DNA from: Hylemonella sp.
GTDB taxonomy: Bacteria; Pseudomonadota; Gammaproteobacteria; Burkholderiales; Burkholderiaceae_C
Assembly: GCA_030695415.1 (NCBI GenBank)
Contig: JAUYQZ010000032.1
Span: 1 to 64,000 of the forward strand
DNA: 64,000 nucleotides
Direction of reading: 5' to 3'
Part shown: positions 32,111-41,934 of the stretch, one piece after another
Numbering within the stretch: position 1 is the stretch's first letter
Layout: every line of letters starts with the position of its first letter
Position numbers and translations under genes: made by a program
The notes under the pieces: generated by a model
Told to the model about the DNA's origin: nothing
Databases searched by the model: none
The model's input: only the letters and a program-made list of their open reading frames with translations

Positions 32111-35100
32111 ATGAAACACGCACCACAGAAAATCTTCCGCATCCGCCGCGACTACAACTCCTGGGTGGCCAACGAGACCCTGGAGGACTACGCGCTGCGT
32201 TACACGCCGCACAGCGCGCGCAAGTGGAGCGAGTGGCGGGTGGCCAACACGGCCTTTGGCGGCATGTCTTTCCTGGCGCTGGAGGCCATCGGCGGCGCCA
32301 TCGCGCTGAACTACGGTTTCGAGAACGCGCTGTGGGCCATCCTGGTCATGGGCCTCATCACCTTCCTCACCGGCCTGCCCATTGCCGTCTACGCCGCCCG
32401 TTACGGCCTGGACATGGACCTGCTCACACGCGGCGCGGGTTTCGGCTACCTGGGCTCCACGGTCACCTCGCTGATCTATGCGAGCTTCACCTTCATCTTC
32501 TTTGCGCTGGAGGCGGCCATCATGGCGCTGGGCCTGAAGCTGGTGCTGGACTGGCCGCTGGTCTGGTGTTACGTGCTGTCCTCGCTGGTCATCATTCCTC
32601 TGGTGCTCTACGGCATCACCTTCATCTCGCGCCTGCAGACCTGGACGCAGCCGCTGTGGGTGGTGCTGCTGCTCTGGCCTTTCCTGTGGTTTGCCGTGGC
32701 CCAGCCCGAGCTCTACGCAGAGTTCACCGGCCTGTCCGGCCTGAGCTCGGGCAGCAGCGAGTTCGAACCCCTGATGTTTGGCGCCGCGGCCGCCGTAGCC
32801 TTCGCGCTGGTGGTGCAGATCGGCGAACAAGTGGACTACCTGCGCTTCATGCCCGAGCGCACCGCCGCCAACCGCTGGCGTTGGTGGGCCTGCGTGCTGG
32901 CCGCCGGGCCGGGCTGGATCGTCCCGGGCATGCTCAAGATGCTGGGCGGCGCCTTCCTGGCCTTCGTCGCGCTGCAGTTCGGCGCAATGCCGGGGCAGGC
33001 GGCCGATCCCACGCAGATGTACCTGGTCGGCTACATGCAGTCGCTCGACAGCCCGGTGCTGGCCCTGTGGCTCACCGTGATCTTCGTGGTGATCTCGCAG
33101 GTCAAGATCAACGTGACCAACGCCTACGCCGGCTCCCTGGCCTGGAGCAACTTCTTCGCGCGGCTCACGCGCAGCCACCCGGGGCGGGTGGTCTGGCTGG
33201 TCTTCAACGTCATCATCGCCATGCTGCTCATGACCCTGGGCGTCTTCGGTGCGCTGGAAAAGGTGCTCGGCCTCTACGCCAACGTGGCCATCGCCTGGGT
33301 CGGCGCCCTGGTGGCGGACCTGGTCATCAGCAAGCCCCTGGGCCTGAGCCCCAAAGGGGTGGAGTTCCGCCGCGCCTACCTGTACGACCTCAACCCCGTG
33401 GGCCTGGGCGCCATGGGCCTGGCCGTGGTGCTTTCGGTCACGGCCCATACCGGTTTGCTGGGAGAGTACGCAGCCGCCTTCTCCCCCTTCATCGCACTGT
33501 TCACCGCCATGCTCGCCGCGCCGCTGCTGGCCTGGGCCACGCGCGGGCGCTACTACCTGGCGCGGCACGACGCCTCGCCCTGGAAGCCCGGCGAGGTGGT
33601 GCGCTGCAGCGTCTGCGAAAACCAGTTTGAAAGCGCCGACATGGCCAGCTGCCCGGCCTATGGCGCGCCGATCTGCTCGCTGTGCTGCTCGCTCGAATCC
33701 CGCTGCCACGACCGCTGCAAGAGCCAGTCGCGCGCAGCCGACCAGCTGCGCGGGGCCCTGGCGGCCTTTCTGCCCGCCAGCCTGAACAAGAGCTACAACT
33801 TCCGGGTCGCGCAGTACTTCACGGTCTTCCTGGGCCTGTGCGCGCTGCTGGCCTTCGTGCTGGGCGTGGTCTACGTGCAGGAGAGTCTGCAGACCCCGGC
33901 CGAGCAGTTGCGCGACCCCTTCATCAAGGCCTTCTCCCTGCTGGCCCTGCTGGCGGCCGTGTGCGCCTGGTGGGTGGTGCTGGCCAACGAAAGCCGGCGC
34001 ATGGGGCACGACGAGTCCGAGCGCCAGACCCAGCTGCTGCAGAGGGAGATCGACGCCCACCAGCGCACCGACGAGGCCCTGCAGGGCGCCAAGGAGGTGG
34101 CCGAATCCGCCAGCCAGGCCAAGACGCGTTACGTGGCCGGCATGACGCACGAATTGCGCACGCCGCTCAACAGTATCCTGGGCTATGCACAGATCCTGCT
34201 GCGCGGCAAGGACCTGCCGGGCAGCGCGCGCGAGGCCGTCACCACCATCCAGCAAAGCGGCCAGCACATGCACGCGCTGATCGACGGCCTGCTTGATCTG
34301 GCCCGCATCGAGGCCGGCCGCCTGCGCCTGGACCCCGCGCCCCTGCCCTTCCCCGATTTCCTCTCCGAGCTCGCGCGCATGGTGCAGCCGCAGGCCGAGG
34401 GCAAGGGCCTGAGCTTCCGGCTGGAAACACAGGGCCGCGTTCCGGCCTGGGTGCAGGCCGACGCCAAGCGCCTGCGCCAGATCCTTATCAACCTGTTGGC
34501 CAACGCCGTGCGCTTCACCGACCGTGGCGGCATCGTCTTTCGCGTGGACTGCCGGCACGAGGTGGTGCGCTTTGAAGTGCAGGACACGGGCATCGGCATC
34601 GCACCGCAGGACCAGGAGCGCATCTTCCAGCCCTTCGAGCGCGGCAGCGCGGGCCGGCGCACCAGCGAGTCAGGCACGGGCCTGGGCCTGACCATCACGC
34701 ACCTGCTGACCGAACTCATGGGGGGAGACCTCAGCCTGCGCAGCGCGGTGGGCCAGGGCAGTACTTTCAGCGTGCGCCTCTACCTGCGCGAGATCGAGCC
34801 CCCCGCCGTGCCCGCGGTGCGACACCTGCGCCCCATCGTTGGCTATCTCGCACCGCGGCGCACCTTGCTGGTGGTGGATGACCAGCCCATCCAGCGCCAG
34901 CTGCTGGCCAGCCTGCTGCTGCCCCTGGGTTTCATCGTGCGCGAAGCGGCCAGCGGCCGCGAAGCGCTGGAGATCCTGCAGCAGCAGCAGCCCGACGCCG
35001 TGCTGCTCGACATCAACATGGACGACCTCAATGGCTGGCAGACCGCGCAGCTCATCCGCAGCAACGGCAAGGCTACCCTGCCCATCATCTTCGTGTCGGC

Positions 35101-35485
35101 CGACCCTTTCGAGAATCGCCCCGAGCTGCTGGCCGCCGTGGGCGCACAGGGCTTCGTGAGCAAACCCGTGATCGAGTCCGAGCTGCTGGACCTGCTGGCC
35201 CGCGTGCTGCAACTGGAATGGGTGCACGAGACGCAGCGCCTGGCCGCCTCCCCGACCACCCCCGACGGTGCCACCGCCCTGCCCCTGCCGGGCGAACTGC
35301 GCCAGCGTCTGATTGCCCTGGCGCGCCTGGGCAATGCCAGCGGCCTGCGCAGCCTGCTGCGCAACAGCGCCCAGGAGGCGCCCGCCATTGCCGACGTGCT
35401 GCAGGCCCTGGTGGTGCACGTGGACCGTTTCGACTTCAACACCCTGATTGCCCGCCTGAAAGAAACCGACGATGAATCCGCCTGA
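32111..35485 (+). CDS. NCS1 permease fused to hybrid histidine kinase
   Basis: 1124 aa from ATG 32111. Residues 1-490: a 12-helix permease domain of the nucleobase:cation symporter-1 (cytosine/purine/hydantoin) type. About 499-540: a Cys-rich module with CSVC, CSLCC and further Cys. Two more helices lie at about 565-635, then a coiled coil. HisKA has MTHELRTPLN with His680. The HATPase domain shows NLLANAVRF, DTGIGIAP and GTGLGLTITH. A receiver domain follows with Asp967 (VLLDINMDD) and a ~100-residue helical tail. Probably senses a nitrogen compound by binding or transporting it. The downstream regulator overlaps its end by 14 bp. Comparable in plan to CbrA, which uses an SSS-type transporter instead. 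Confidence 0.9.
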   Translation: MKHAPQKIFRIRRDYNSWVANETLEDYALRYTPHSARKWSEWRVANTAFGGMSFLALEAIGGAIALNYGFENALWAILVMGLITFLTGLPIAVYAARYGLDMDLLTRGAGFGYLGSTVTSLIYASFTFIFFALEAAIMALGLKLVLDWPLVWCYVLSSLVIIPLVLYGITFISRLQTWTQPLWVVLLLWPFLWFAVAQPELYAEFTGLSGLSSGSSEFEPLMFGAAAAVAFALVVQIGEQVDYLRFMPERTAANRWRWWACVLAAGPGWIVPGMLKMLGGAFLAFVALQFGAMPGQAADPTQMYLVGYMQSLDSPVLALWLTVIFVVISQVKINVTNAYAGSLAWSNFFARLTRSHPGRVVWLVFNVIIAMLLMTLGVFGALEKVLGLYANVAIAWVGALVADLVISKPLGLSPKGVEFRRAYLYDLNPVGLGAMGLAVVLSVTAHTGLLGEYAAAFSPFIALFTAMLAAPLLAWATRGRYYLARHDASPWKPGEVVRCSVCENQFESADMASCPAYGAPICSLCCSLESRCHDRCKSQSRAADQLRGALAAFLPASLNKSYNFRVAQYFTVFLGLCALLAFVLGVVYVQESLQTPAEQLRDPFIKAFSLLALLAAVCAWWVVLANESRRMGHDESERQTQLLQREIDAHQRTDEALQGAKEVAESASQAKTRYVAGMTHELRTPLNSILGYAQILLRGKDLPGSAREAVTTIQQSGQHMHALIDGLLDLARIEAGRLRLDPAPLPFPDFLSELARMVQPQAEGKGLSFRLETQGRVPAWVQADAKRLRQILINLLANAVRFTDRGGIVFRVDCRHEVVRFEVQDTGIGIAPQDQERIFQPFERGSAGRRTSESGTGLGLTITHLLTELMGGDLSLRSAVGQGSTFSVRLYLREIEPPAVPAVRHLRPIVGYLAPRRTLLVVDDQPIQRQLLASLLLPLGFIVREAASGREALEILQQQQPDAVLLDINMDDLNGWQTAQLIRSNGKATLPIIFVSADPFENRPELLAAVGAQGFVSKPVIESELLDLLARVLQLEWVHETQRLAASPTTPDGATALPLPGELRQRLIALARLGNASGLRSLLRNSAQEAPAIADVLQALVVHVDRFDFNTLIARLKETDDESA

Positions 35486-36386
35486 GCCCCTGCCCCCGTC
35501 CACCGTCTCCAGCGTGGTGCTGGTGGTGGACGACGCGCCCGAAACCCTGCGCATGCTGTGCGACGCGCTGGCCATCGAGGGCTACACCGTGCTGGTGGCA
35601 CGTGATGCCATCGAGGCCATCGAGCGCTTCGAGATGGCCGTGCCCGACGCCGTGCTGCTCGACGCCATCATGCCCGGCGACAACGGCTTCACCCTCTGCC
35701 GCCGCCTCAAGGGCATGCCCTCCTGGGCCCACGTGCCCGTGATCTTCATGACCGGCCTGGCCGAGACCGAGCAGATCGTCGAGGGCTTCGCCAGTGGCGG
35801 CGTGGACTACGTGGTCAAGCCGCTGAAGATTCCCGAGGTGCTGGCGCGCCTGGCCACCCACCTGCGCAACGCCCACGTGAGCCGCCTGGCGCGCGAGGCC
35901 GTGGACGTGGCGGGCCTGGGTGTGCTGCTGCTGGACACGCAGGGCCGCATCGCCTGGCGTTCGCCGCAGGCCATGCGCTGGCTGGGCCAGGCCCTGGGCC
36001 CGGAGCAGGACGATGCCGCCCAGCGCCTGTGGCTGCAGCAGGTGGTGCAGCAGGGCGAGACCCTGGTCCCGCTGCCCGACGGCAGCCAGCTGCAGGCGCG
36101 CCACCTGGGCCAGGGCGGCCCGGGCGAGATCATGGTGCTGCTGCGACGTGTGGTCCCGGCCACCGACCCGGCGCAGCGCCGCCTCACCGTGGCCGCGCTC
36201 ACCCCGCGCGAGACCGAGGTGCTCTCCTGGCTCGCCAAGGGCAAGACCAACCGCGACATCGGCGACATCCTGGGCATGAGCCCGCGCACCGTGAACAAGC
36301 ACCTGGAACACATCTTCGAGAAGCTGGGGGTGGAGACACGCACGGCGGCGGCAGCGATTGCGAGCAGCTTGTTGCAGGAAGGTTAG
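35472..36386 (+). CDS. Response regulator with LuxR-type DNA-binding domain
   Basis: 304 aa. Receiver: acidic pair Asp20/Asp21, phospho-acceptor Asp64 (VLLDAIMPG), Lys116 (VVKPLK). The middle ~110 residues (VDVAGLGVLLLDTQGRIAWRS) look like a PAS-like module. The C-terminal LuxR helix-turn-helix spans about 241-295 (LTPRETEVLSWLAKGKTNRDI). Overlaps the permease-kinase gene, so it is its cognate partner. The likely target is the divergent urt-fmd operon. Confidence 0.92.
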   Translation: MNPPEPLPPSTVSSVVLVVDDAPETLRMLCDALAIEGYTVLVARDAIEAIERFEMAVPDAVLLDAIMPGDNGFTLCRRLKGMPSWAHVPVIFMTGLAETEQIVEGFASGGVDYVVKPLKIPEVLARLATHLRNAHVSRLAREAVDVAGLGVLLLDTQGRIAWRSPQAMRWLGQALGPEQDDAAQRLWLQQVVQQGETLVPLPDGSQLQARHLGQGGPGEIMVLLRRVVPATDPAQRRLTVAALTPRETEVLSWLAKGKTNRDIGDILGMSPRTVNKHLEHIFEKLGVETRTAAAAIASSLLQEG

Positions 36387-36581
36387 GGGCCAGACCGGGA
36401 TGGTCCTGCGCTTGGACTGATCTGGTCGCAGCCATGTGCAAGAACTTCCTGCTTGCGTCTCGGCCAAGCGCAGCGTACGCAATCGCACGGACGGAACCTC
36501 CCGGGGCCACCATAGTTCGTTCTGGTCGTCCTGGAGCGACAGCTCATACCGGCACCCCTTCCAGGTTTTGAAAGTTTCCCC

Positions 36582-36911
36582 ATGCGCACACAAAGCCAGA
36601 TCCTGGCCGCTGTTTTCTCTTTGCTGACCCTGAGCGCTTGCGACAAGGGGCCGGTACCGCTGGATGCTGCGTCTGACAAGCCGGCAAGCGCTGCGCCAGG
36701 GTTCCGTCTGCCTTCGACGGTAGACACCTCGGTGCCGCCGGCGGATTCGGTCGCCATGCCCTCGGCTGCACCCGCGGGGCCGGCGGCCGCCGTCGGGCGA
36801 TCCAACAGCGCCATGACAGCACGCGAACAATCGGGCGCCATGCCCTTGCCCGGGCAGAACAATGACCACTCTGCGCCAGCCACCAGCACCAAAGCGCCCG
36901 CCAAGCCGTAG
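36582..36911 (+). CDS. Small putative lipoprotein
   Basis: 109 aa. MRTQSQILAAVFSLLTLSAC is a lipoprotein signal with the lipobox LSAC and Asp after the cysteine, which often signals inner-membrane retention. The rest is Pro/Ala/Ser-rich and low complexity, with no recognised domain. Preceded by 195 bp without a gene. Function unknown; coding status rests on the clean signal peptide. Confidence 0.6.
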   Translation: MRTQSQILAAVFSLLTLSACDKGPVPLDAASDKPASAAPGFRLPSTVDTSVPPADSVAMPSAAPAGPAAAVGRSNSAMTAREQSGAMPLPGQNNDHSAPATSTKAPAKP

Positions 36912-37122
36912 CCCAAGCCCAAGCCCGCCCACAGTTCAGCGGCTCAGTCGTTCTCGTGTGCTGCGCCACGTGGCAGACCCTCTTTGAGACGGCGTCCTCG
37001 ACGGTTGCAGCCCCGGACAGTCAAGCTTCTCCAAGGTGGGACGAAAAGCGACCGTACGCTGGCGCACGGTGGAGAGGAGGGTTTTGCCGCAAGCTTGCGT
37101 TTTCACTTCTGCCGGGGATCCC

Positions 37123-37665
37123 ATGTCCAAGAAATCCAGCCTCACCGAAACCAAGCTCATGCGCCGCGAAGCACGAAAGCACCTGGAGCAGGGTGCAGTG
37201 ACGTCCAGCTATGAGGCCGATCGCACCGAGGTCATCCGCATGTTGAACCAGGCGCTGGCGACCGAACTGGTTTGTGTGCTGCGGTACCGCAGCCACCATT
37301 TCATGGCACGCGGGATCCATTCGCGCACGGTGGGCGCCGAATTCCTGGCGCACGCCAACGAGGAGCTGGGTCACGCGGACAGCCTGGCCACGCGCATCGT
37401 GCAGTTGGGCGGCGTGCCAGATTTCTCACCCCAGAGTCTGGAGGGTCGCAGCCATGCCGAGTACACCACCGGAACCACGCTGACCGGGATGATCCGCGAA
37501 AACCTGGTCGCAGAGCGTATCGCCATACAGGCTTACCGCGAGGGCATCCGGTTTCTGGGCACCCAGGACTCCACCACCAGCGACCTGCTCAAGCAGATTC
37601 TTTCTATGGAGGAAGAGCACGCTGATGACCTGGCCAGTCTGCTGAGCGGAATGCCCGAGGATTGA
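37123..37665 (+). CDS. Ferritin-like (bacterioferritin/Dps-type) diiron protein
   Basis: 180 aa from ATG 37123; the frame is open upstream to 37036 but those residues look non-coding. A four-helix bundle with ferroxidase ligands is evident: LATELVCVLRYRSHHF, ANEELGHADSLATRIVQLGG, ENLVAERIAIQAYREG and SMEEEHADDL. The ExxH pattern in helices 2 and 4 is complete. Fits bacterioferritin-like iron storage or peroxide protection; no haem-ligand Met could be assigned with confidence. Confidence 0.82.
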   Translation: MSKKSSLTETKLMRREARKHLEQGAVTSSYEADRTEVIRMLNQALATELVCVLRYRSHHFMARGIHSRTVGAEFLAHANEELGHADSLATRIVQLGGVPDFSPQSLEGRSHAEYTTGTTLTGMIRENLVAERIAIQAYREGIRFLGTQDSTTSDLLKQILSMEEEHADDLASLLSGMPED

Positions 37666-37951
37666 ACACTTCATCCGCACGCTCCCGTCCACGGAGCATC
37701 TGCCCGGGTGCCTCATGGCCAGGCGGGTGGGCGGCCTGCGCCAGGATTCCATCGGTGCCATCAAGGCATTTGTGCTGTGTGGAGGGGGTTGATCTGGCGG
37801 GGCAGTTCCATGACACGCGCTGGTTAGACGAAATCATTCGTCCAGATCGGCTCGGTGACGCTGGGCCAGAGCAAGTCCCCCTTTTTGCGGCGGCTTGCCA
37901 GCCCGCCCGTGCAACATGGAGTGTCATCCGGCCAAGGCACAATGTTGCCGT

Positions 37952-39445
37952 ATGCACCATCTACCGCCCCTGATCGCCCCGCAGGAGTTCACCGACGCGG
38001 CCGCCGCGCTGGCGCATGTGCGCCACATCTATGACAGCAGCATCGCCCATCTTCGCGCGGGCATGCAGCGTTTCGTGGCCGGCGACGACAGCGCTGGCCC
38101 GGTGCGCGCCTTCTACCCCCTGGTGCGCATCCGGACCGAGACCGTGCTGCGCCAGCCGGCCGGTGCGCAGGAGCGTCTGAGCTACGGCTTCGTGGCGGGG
38201 CCGGGCGTGTTCGAGACCACGCTCACGCGGCCCGACCTGTTCCACCACTATTACCTGGAGCAGTTCCGCCTGCTGCTGCTCAACCACGGCGCGGTGCTGG
38301 AGGTGACCACCAGCAAGCAGCCCATCCCCGTGCATTTCTCCTTTGCCGAGAACGAGCACATCGAAGGCAACCTCAGCGCCGAGCGCCGGCAGATGATGCG
38401 CGACTGGTTCGACCTGCCCGACCTGGGCGCCATGGACGACGGCATCGCCAACGGCACCTACGAGCCGCAGCCCGGCCGGCCCTTCCCCCTGTCGCTGTTC
38501 ACCGCGCAGCGCATGGACTATTCCCTGCACCGCCTGCGCCACTACACCGGTACGGTGCCCGAGCACTTCCAGAACTTCGTGCTCTTCACCAACTACCAGT
38601 TCTACATCGACGAGTTCATCCGCCTGGGCCATGAAGTCATGCAGGACGCCAGGAGCGATTACGCCGCTTTCATCGAGCCCGGTAACGTGGTGACCCGTCG
38701 TGCGGGAGAGGCCGCGCAGCCCGGCGATGCGCTGGGCAAGGCGCCGCCCAGATTGCCGCAGATGCCGGCCTACCATCTGGTGCGCCCCGACGGCAACGGC
38801 ATCACCATGGTCAACATCGGCGTGGGCCCGGCCAACGCCAAGAACATCACCGACCACATCGCCGTGCTGCGCCCGCACGCCTGGATCATGCTGGGCCACT
38901 GCGCCGGCCTGCGCAACGGCCAGCAGCTGGGCGACTACGTGCTGGCCCACGCCTATGTGCGCGAGGACCATGTGCTGGACGAAGAGCTGCCGCTGTGGGT
39001 GCCCATCCCCGCGCTGGCCGAAGTGCAGGTGGCGCTGGAACAGGCCGTGGCCGACGTGACGCAGATGCGCGGAGCCGAACTCAAGCAGATCATGCGCACC
39101 GGCACCGTGGCCACCACCGACAATCGCAACTGGGAACTGCTGCCCGACAACCAGCCCCAGCGGCGTTTCAGCCAGAGCCGCGCCGTGGCGCTGGACATGG
39201 AGTCCGCCACCATCGCCGCCAACGGCTTCCGCTTCCGCGTGCCCTACGGCACCCTGCTGTGCGTGAGCGACAAGCCCCTGCACGGCGAGATCAAACTGCC
39301 CGGCATGGCGAACCACTTCTACCGCGAGCGGGTGGACCAGCATCTGCGCATCGGCATGCGCGCGCTGGAGCTGCTGCGCGAAGGCGGCATCAACCAGCTG
39401 CACAGCCGCAAGCTACGCAGTTTTGCGGAAGTGGCGTTCCAGTAA
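37952..39445 (+). CDS. amn: AMP nucleosidase
   Basis: 497-aa enzyme splitting AMP into adenine and ribose 5-phosphate. ATG 37952 (MHHLPPLIAPQEFTD) is chosen; the upstream in-frame start at 37895 adds 19 unlikely residues. An N-terminal AMN-specific domain covers about 1-190 (PVHFSFAENEHIEGNL). The C-terminal phosphorylase-like domain includes ITMVNIGVGPANAKNITDH, WIMLGHCAGLR and ALDMESATIAANGFRF. Preceded by 286 bp in which I see no gene. Confidence 0.95.
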   Translation: MHHLPPLIAPQEFTDAAAALAHVRHIYDSSIAHLRAGMQRFVAGDDSAGPVRAFYPLVRIRTETVLRQPAGAQERLSYGFVAGPGVFETTLTRPDLFHHYYLEQFRLLLLNHGAVLEVTTSKQPIPVHFSFAENEHIEGNLSAERRQMMRDWFDLPDLGAMDDGIANGTYEPQPGRPFPLSLFTAQRMDYSLHRLRHYTGTVPEHFQNFVLFTNYQFYIDEFIRLGHEVMQDARSDYAAFIEPGNVVTRRAGEAAQPGDALGKAPPRLPQMPAYHLVRPDGNGITMVNIGVGPANAKNITDHIAVLRPHAWIMLGHCAGLRNGQQLGDYVLAHAYVREDHVLDEELPLWVPIPALAEVQVALEQAVADVTQMRGAELKQIMRTGTVATTDNRNWELLPDNQPQRRFSQSRAVALDMESATIAANGFRFRVPYGTLLCVSDKPLHGEIKLPGMANHFYRERVDQHLRIGMRALELLREGGINQLHSRKLRSFAEVAFQ

Positions 39446-39447
39446 GC

Positions 39448-39481
39448 GGCGCGAGGGAGGGCATGGGCCCGCGCCTTCTTT
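39448..39481 (+). terminator. Weak candidate terminator after amn
   Basis: GGCGCG / CGCGCC pair 3 bp after the amn stop, followed by TTCTTTC. The stem is short and the T run interrupted. Confidence 0.35.
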
Positions 39482-39658
39482 CAGGCATGGATCGGCCTGA
39501 GTTCCACCGGCCCGCGTTCAGCGCATCCCTTGGCCACGGTATAGTGCCCGGGGAGACCGGGGCCAAAATGCGGGTGGCTGCGATGCGGGACAAATTGTTC
39601 GCTGCAAGATGCCTGCACCATGCCTCCCAAGTGATTGACTCTTGACAGGCTTGACTGA

Positions 39659-40513
39659 ATGGAATTCTGGCACCTTACATCGCAGGGGATCGAGGCCGGC
39701 CTGGCCGGCGTGCTGGGACTGCTGATCGGCAGTTTCCTCAATGTCGTGATCTACCGCCTGCCCAAGATCATGGAACGGCAGTGGGCTGCCGAGTGCGCCG
39801 AGCTGGCCGGCAAGGAGCCGCCCCCTGCGGAAACCTTCAACCTGCTGCTGCCGCGCTCGCGTTGCCAGAAGTGCGGCCACCAGATTCGCTGGTACGAGAA
39901 CATCCCGGTGCTGAGCTACCTCTTCCTGCGGGGCAAGTGCTCGGCCTGCGGCACGCCGATCAGCCTGCGCTATCCCCTGGTCGAACTGACGACCGCCGCC
40001 CTGTTCGCCTACGCCGTCTGGCGCTGGGGCGCGACACCGGCCGGTCTGGCCTGGTGTGGCTTTGCCGCGGCGATCGTGGCCCTGGCCCTGATCGACTGGG
40101 ACACCACGCTGCTGCCCGACAGCATCACCCAGCCGCTGCTGTGGGCCGGCCTGATCGTCGCGGCCCTGAAATGGAACAACGTGCCCCTGGCGGACGCTCT
40201 CTGGGGCGCCGTGGGCGGCTACATGTCCTTGTGGCTGGTGTACTGGAGCTTCAAGCTGGTCACCGGCAAGGAAGGCATGGGCTTTGGCGATTTCAAGCTC
40301 TATGCCGCCCTGGGCGCCTGGTTCGGCTGGACCGCGCTGGTGCCCATCATCCTGATGGCCTCGGTGATCGGCGCCATCATCGGCATCGCCATGAAGTTCA
40401 GCAGCGGTTTGCGCGAAGGCGGCTATGTGCCTTTCGGCCCCTTCCTGGCCGCCGCCGGGCTGACCGCCATGATCTTCGGGCCGCAAAGCATCCTGCGTTT
40501 CGTCGGGTTGTAA
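39659..40513 (+). CDS. pilD: Prepilin leader peptidase / N-methyltransferase PilD
   Basis: 284-aa inner-membrane bifunctional enzyme that cleaves and N-methylates type IV prepilins. The cytosolic domain between helices 1 and 2 has the tetracysteine zinc motif CQKCG...CSACG. Catalytic aspartates lie in ALIDWDTTLLPD and GMGFGDFKLYAALG (GxGD). About eight helices. First gene of pilD-coaE-zapD-yacG. Preceded by 213 bp with no visible gene, so pilC is not immediately upstream as is common. Confidence 0.95.
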   Translation: MEFWHLTSQGIEAGLAGVLGLLIGSFLNVVIYRLPKIMERQWAAECAELAGKEPPPAETFNLLLPRSRCQKCGHQIRWYENIPVLSYLFLRGKCSACGTPISLRYPLVELTTAALFAYAVWRWGATPAGLAWCGFAAAIVALALIDWDTTLLPDSITQPLLWAGLIVAALKWNNVPLADALWGAVGGYMSLWLVYWSFKLVTGKEGMGFGDFKLYAALGAWFGWTALVPIILMASVIGAIIGIAMKFSSGLREGGYVPFGPFLAAAGLTAMIFGPQSILRFVGL

Positions 40514-40515
40514 CG

Positions 40516-41124
40516 ATGCGCGGCGTGACGCGTCTGGGCCTCACCGGCGGCATCGGCAGCGGCAAGAGCACCGTCGCCAGCCTGCTGGCCGAGCGCGGGG
40601 CCGCCATCATCGATGCCGACGCGATATCACGCCAGAGCACGGCCGCCGGCGGCCAGGCCATCGAGGCCATCCGGCAGACCTTCGGCCCGGAGTTCATCGG
40701 CCCTGACGGCGCGCTGGACCGCGAGCGCATGCGCGCGCTGGCCTTCCGCGATCCCATGGCACGCCAGCGACTGGAGCAAATCGTGCACCCGCTGGTCGGT
40801 CTGGAAACGCAGCAGCAGGCCCAGACGGCCATCACGGCAGGGTACCGCTGCATCGTCTTCGACATCCCCCTGCTGGTCGAGTCCGCCCACTGGCGCGCCC
40901 GCCTTGACCAGGTCCTGGTGCTGGACTGCCGGCCCGAGACCCAGATCGAGCGGGTCATGGCGCGCAGCGGGCTCGGGCGCGACGAGGTGCAGCGCATCCT
41001 GGCCCAGCAGGCGAGCCGTCGCTTGCGCCTGCAGGCAGCCGACCACGTGATCTGCAACGACGGCATCAGCCTGCCCGAGTTGACTCGTCTGGTCGGCCTG
41101 CTGGCGGGCCGCTTCGGGCTATGA
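40516..41124 (+). CDS. coaE: Dephospho-CoA kinase
   Basis: 202-aa P-loop kinase, the last step of coenzyme A synthesis. TRLGLTGGIGSGKST (Walker A), IIDADAISRQ, and VFDIPLLVES. ATG 40516 lies two bases after the pilD stop. In this position in most proteobacteria. Confidence 0.96.
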   Translation: MRGVTRLGLTGGIGSGKSTVASLLAERGAAIIDADAISRQSTAAGGQAIEAIRQTFGPEFIGPDGALDRERMRALAFRDPMARQRLEQIVHPLVGLETQQQAQTAITAGYRCIVFDIPLLVESAHWRARLDQVLVLDCRPETQIERVMARSGLGRDEVQRILAQQASRRLRLQAADHVICNDGISLPELTRLVGLLAGRFGL

Positions 41125-41146
41125 TTCGCCGTCCGGAAATACCAGC

Positions 41147-41902
41147 GTGATCACCTACGAATACCCATTCAACGAGCGCATCAGAACCTATCTGCGCCTG
41201 GAGAGCCTGTTCCGCCGCCTGCTCGAACTGGTCGCGCGCGACGAGGCACTGGATCACCACTATGCCCTGGCCAGCCTCTTTGAAGTCATGGACGTGGGCG
41301 CCCGTGCCGACCTCAAGGCCGACGTGTTGCGCGACCTGGACCGCCAGAAGCAGATCCTCAACGGCTACCGGGGCAATCCGAGCATTTCCCAGGCCGTGCT
41401 CGACGAAGTCCTGCAGCAGGTCGAGCATTGCTACAGCCAGCTCAACAGCCTCTCCGGCAAGGCCGGCCACCACCTGACCGAGAACGACTGGCTCATGAGC
41501 ATCCGCAGCCGCATCGGCATTCCGGGTGGTACCTGCGCTTTCGATCTGCCGGCCTACTTCGCCTGGCAGCATCAGACGGGTGAGCAGCGGCGCGCCGATC
41601 TGCAACGCTGGATCGCCACCCTGACCCCCATCGCCGATGCCATCGGGGTGCTGCTGACCTTGCTGCGGGACTCGGGCGTGGCACAGAAAGTCATGGCGCC
41701 TGGTGGCCAGTACCAGCAGCCGCTGCCCCAGGGCCGCACCTTCCAACTGCTGCGCCTGAGCATCGATCCGGCCCTGGGCCTGATTCCGGAAATCAGTGGC
41801 AATCGCCTGATCGTCTCGATCCGGCTGATGCGCCTTGAAGCCGATGACCGCCTGCATGCCAGCAACCAGGACGCTTCGTTCGACCTGACCCTCTGCTCCT
41901 GA
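41147..41902 (+). CDS. zapD: Cell division protein ZapD
   Basis: 251-aa FtsZ-bundling factor acting at the Z ring. Starts with GTG 41147 ([19 protein letters not shown], diagnostic). Contains [20 protein letters not shown] and a C-terminal beta domain. 22 bp after coaE. Confidence 0.95.
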   Translation: MITYEYPFNERIRTYLRLESLFRRLLELVARDEALDHHYALASLFEVMDVGARADLKADVLRDLDRQKQILNGYRGNPSISQAVLDEVLQQVEHCYSQLNSLSGKAGHHLTENDWLMSIRSRIGIPGGTCAFDLPAYFAWQHQTGEQRRADLQRWIATLTPIADAIGVLLTLLRDSGVAQKVMAPGGQYQQPLPQGRTFQLLRLSIDPALGLIPEISGNRLIVSIRLMRLEADDRLHASNQDASFDLTLCS

Positions 41903-41934
41903 GCCATCAGCGCCCGCAAGGCTTGCACCGCGCC

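Noticed and set aside
31477-34558. Very long open frames overlapping the permease-kinase gene (717 aa plus strand, 850 aa minus strand)
   Set aside because: They are out-of-frame shadows in GC-rich DNA; their compositions are Arg/Ala/Gly/His-biased, and the permease-kinase frame has clear domains.
37662-37973. 103-aa frame between the ferritin-like gene and amn
   Set aside because: No ribosome binding site, overlaps the amn start, low-complexity translation.
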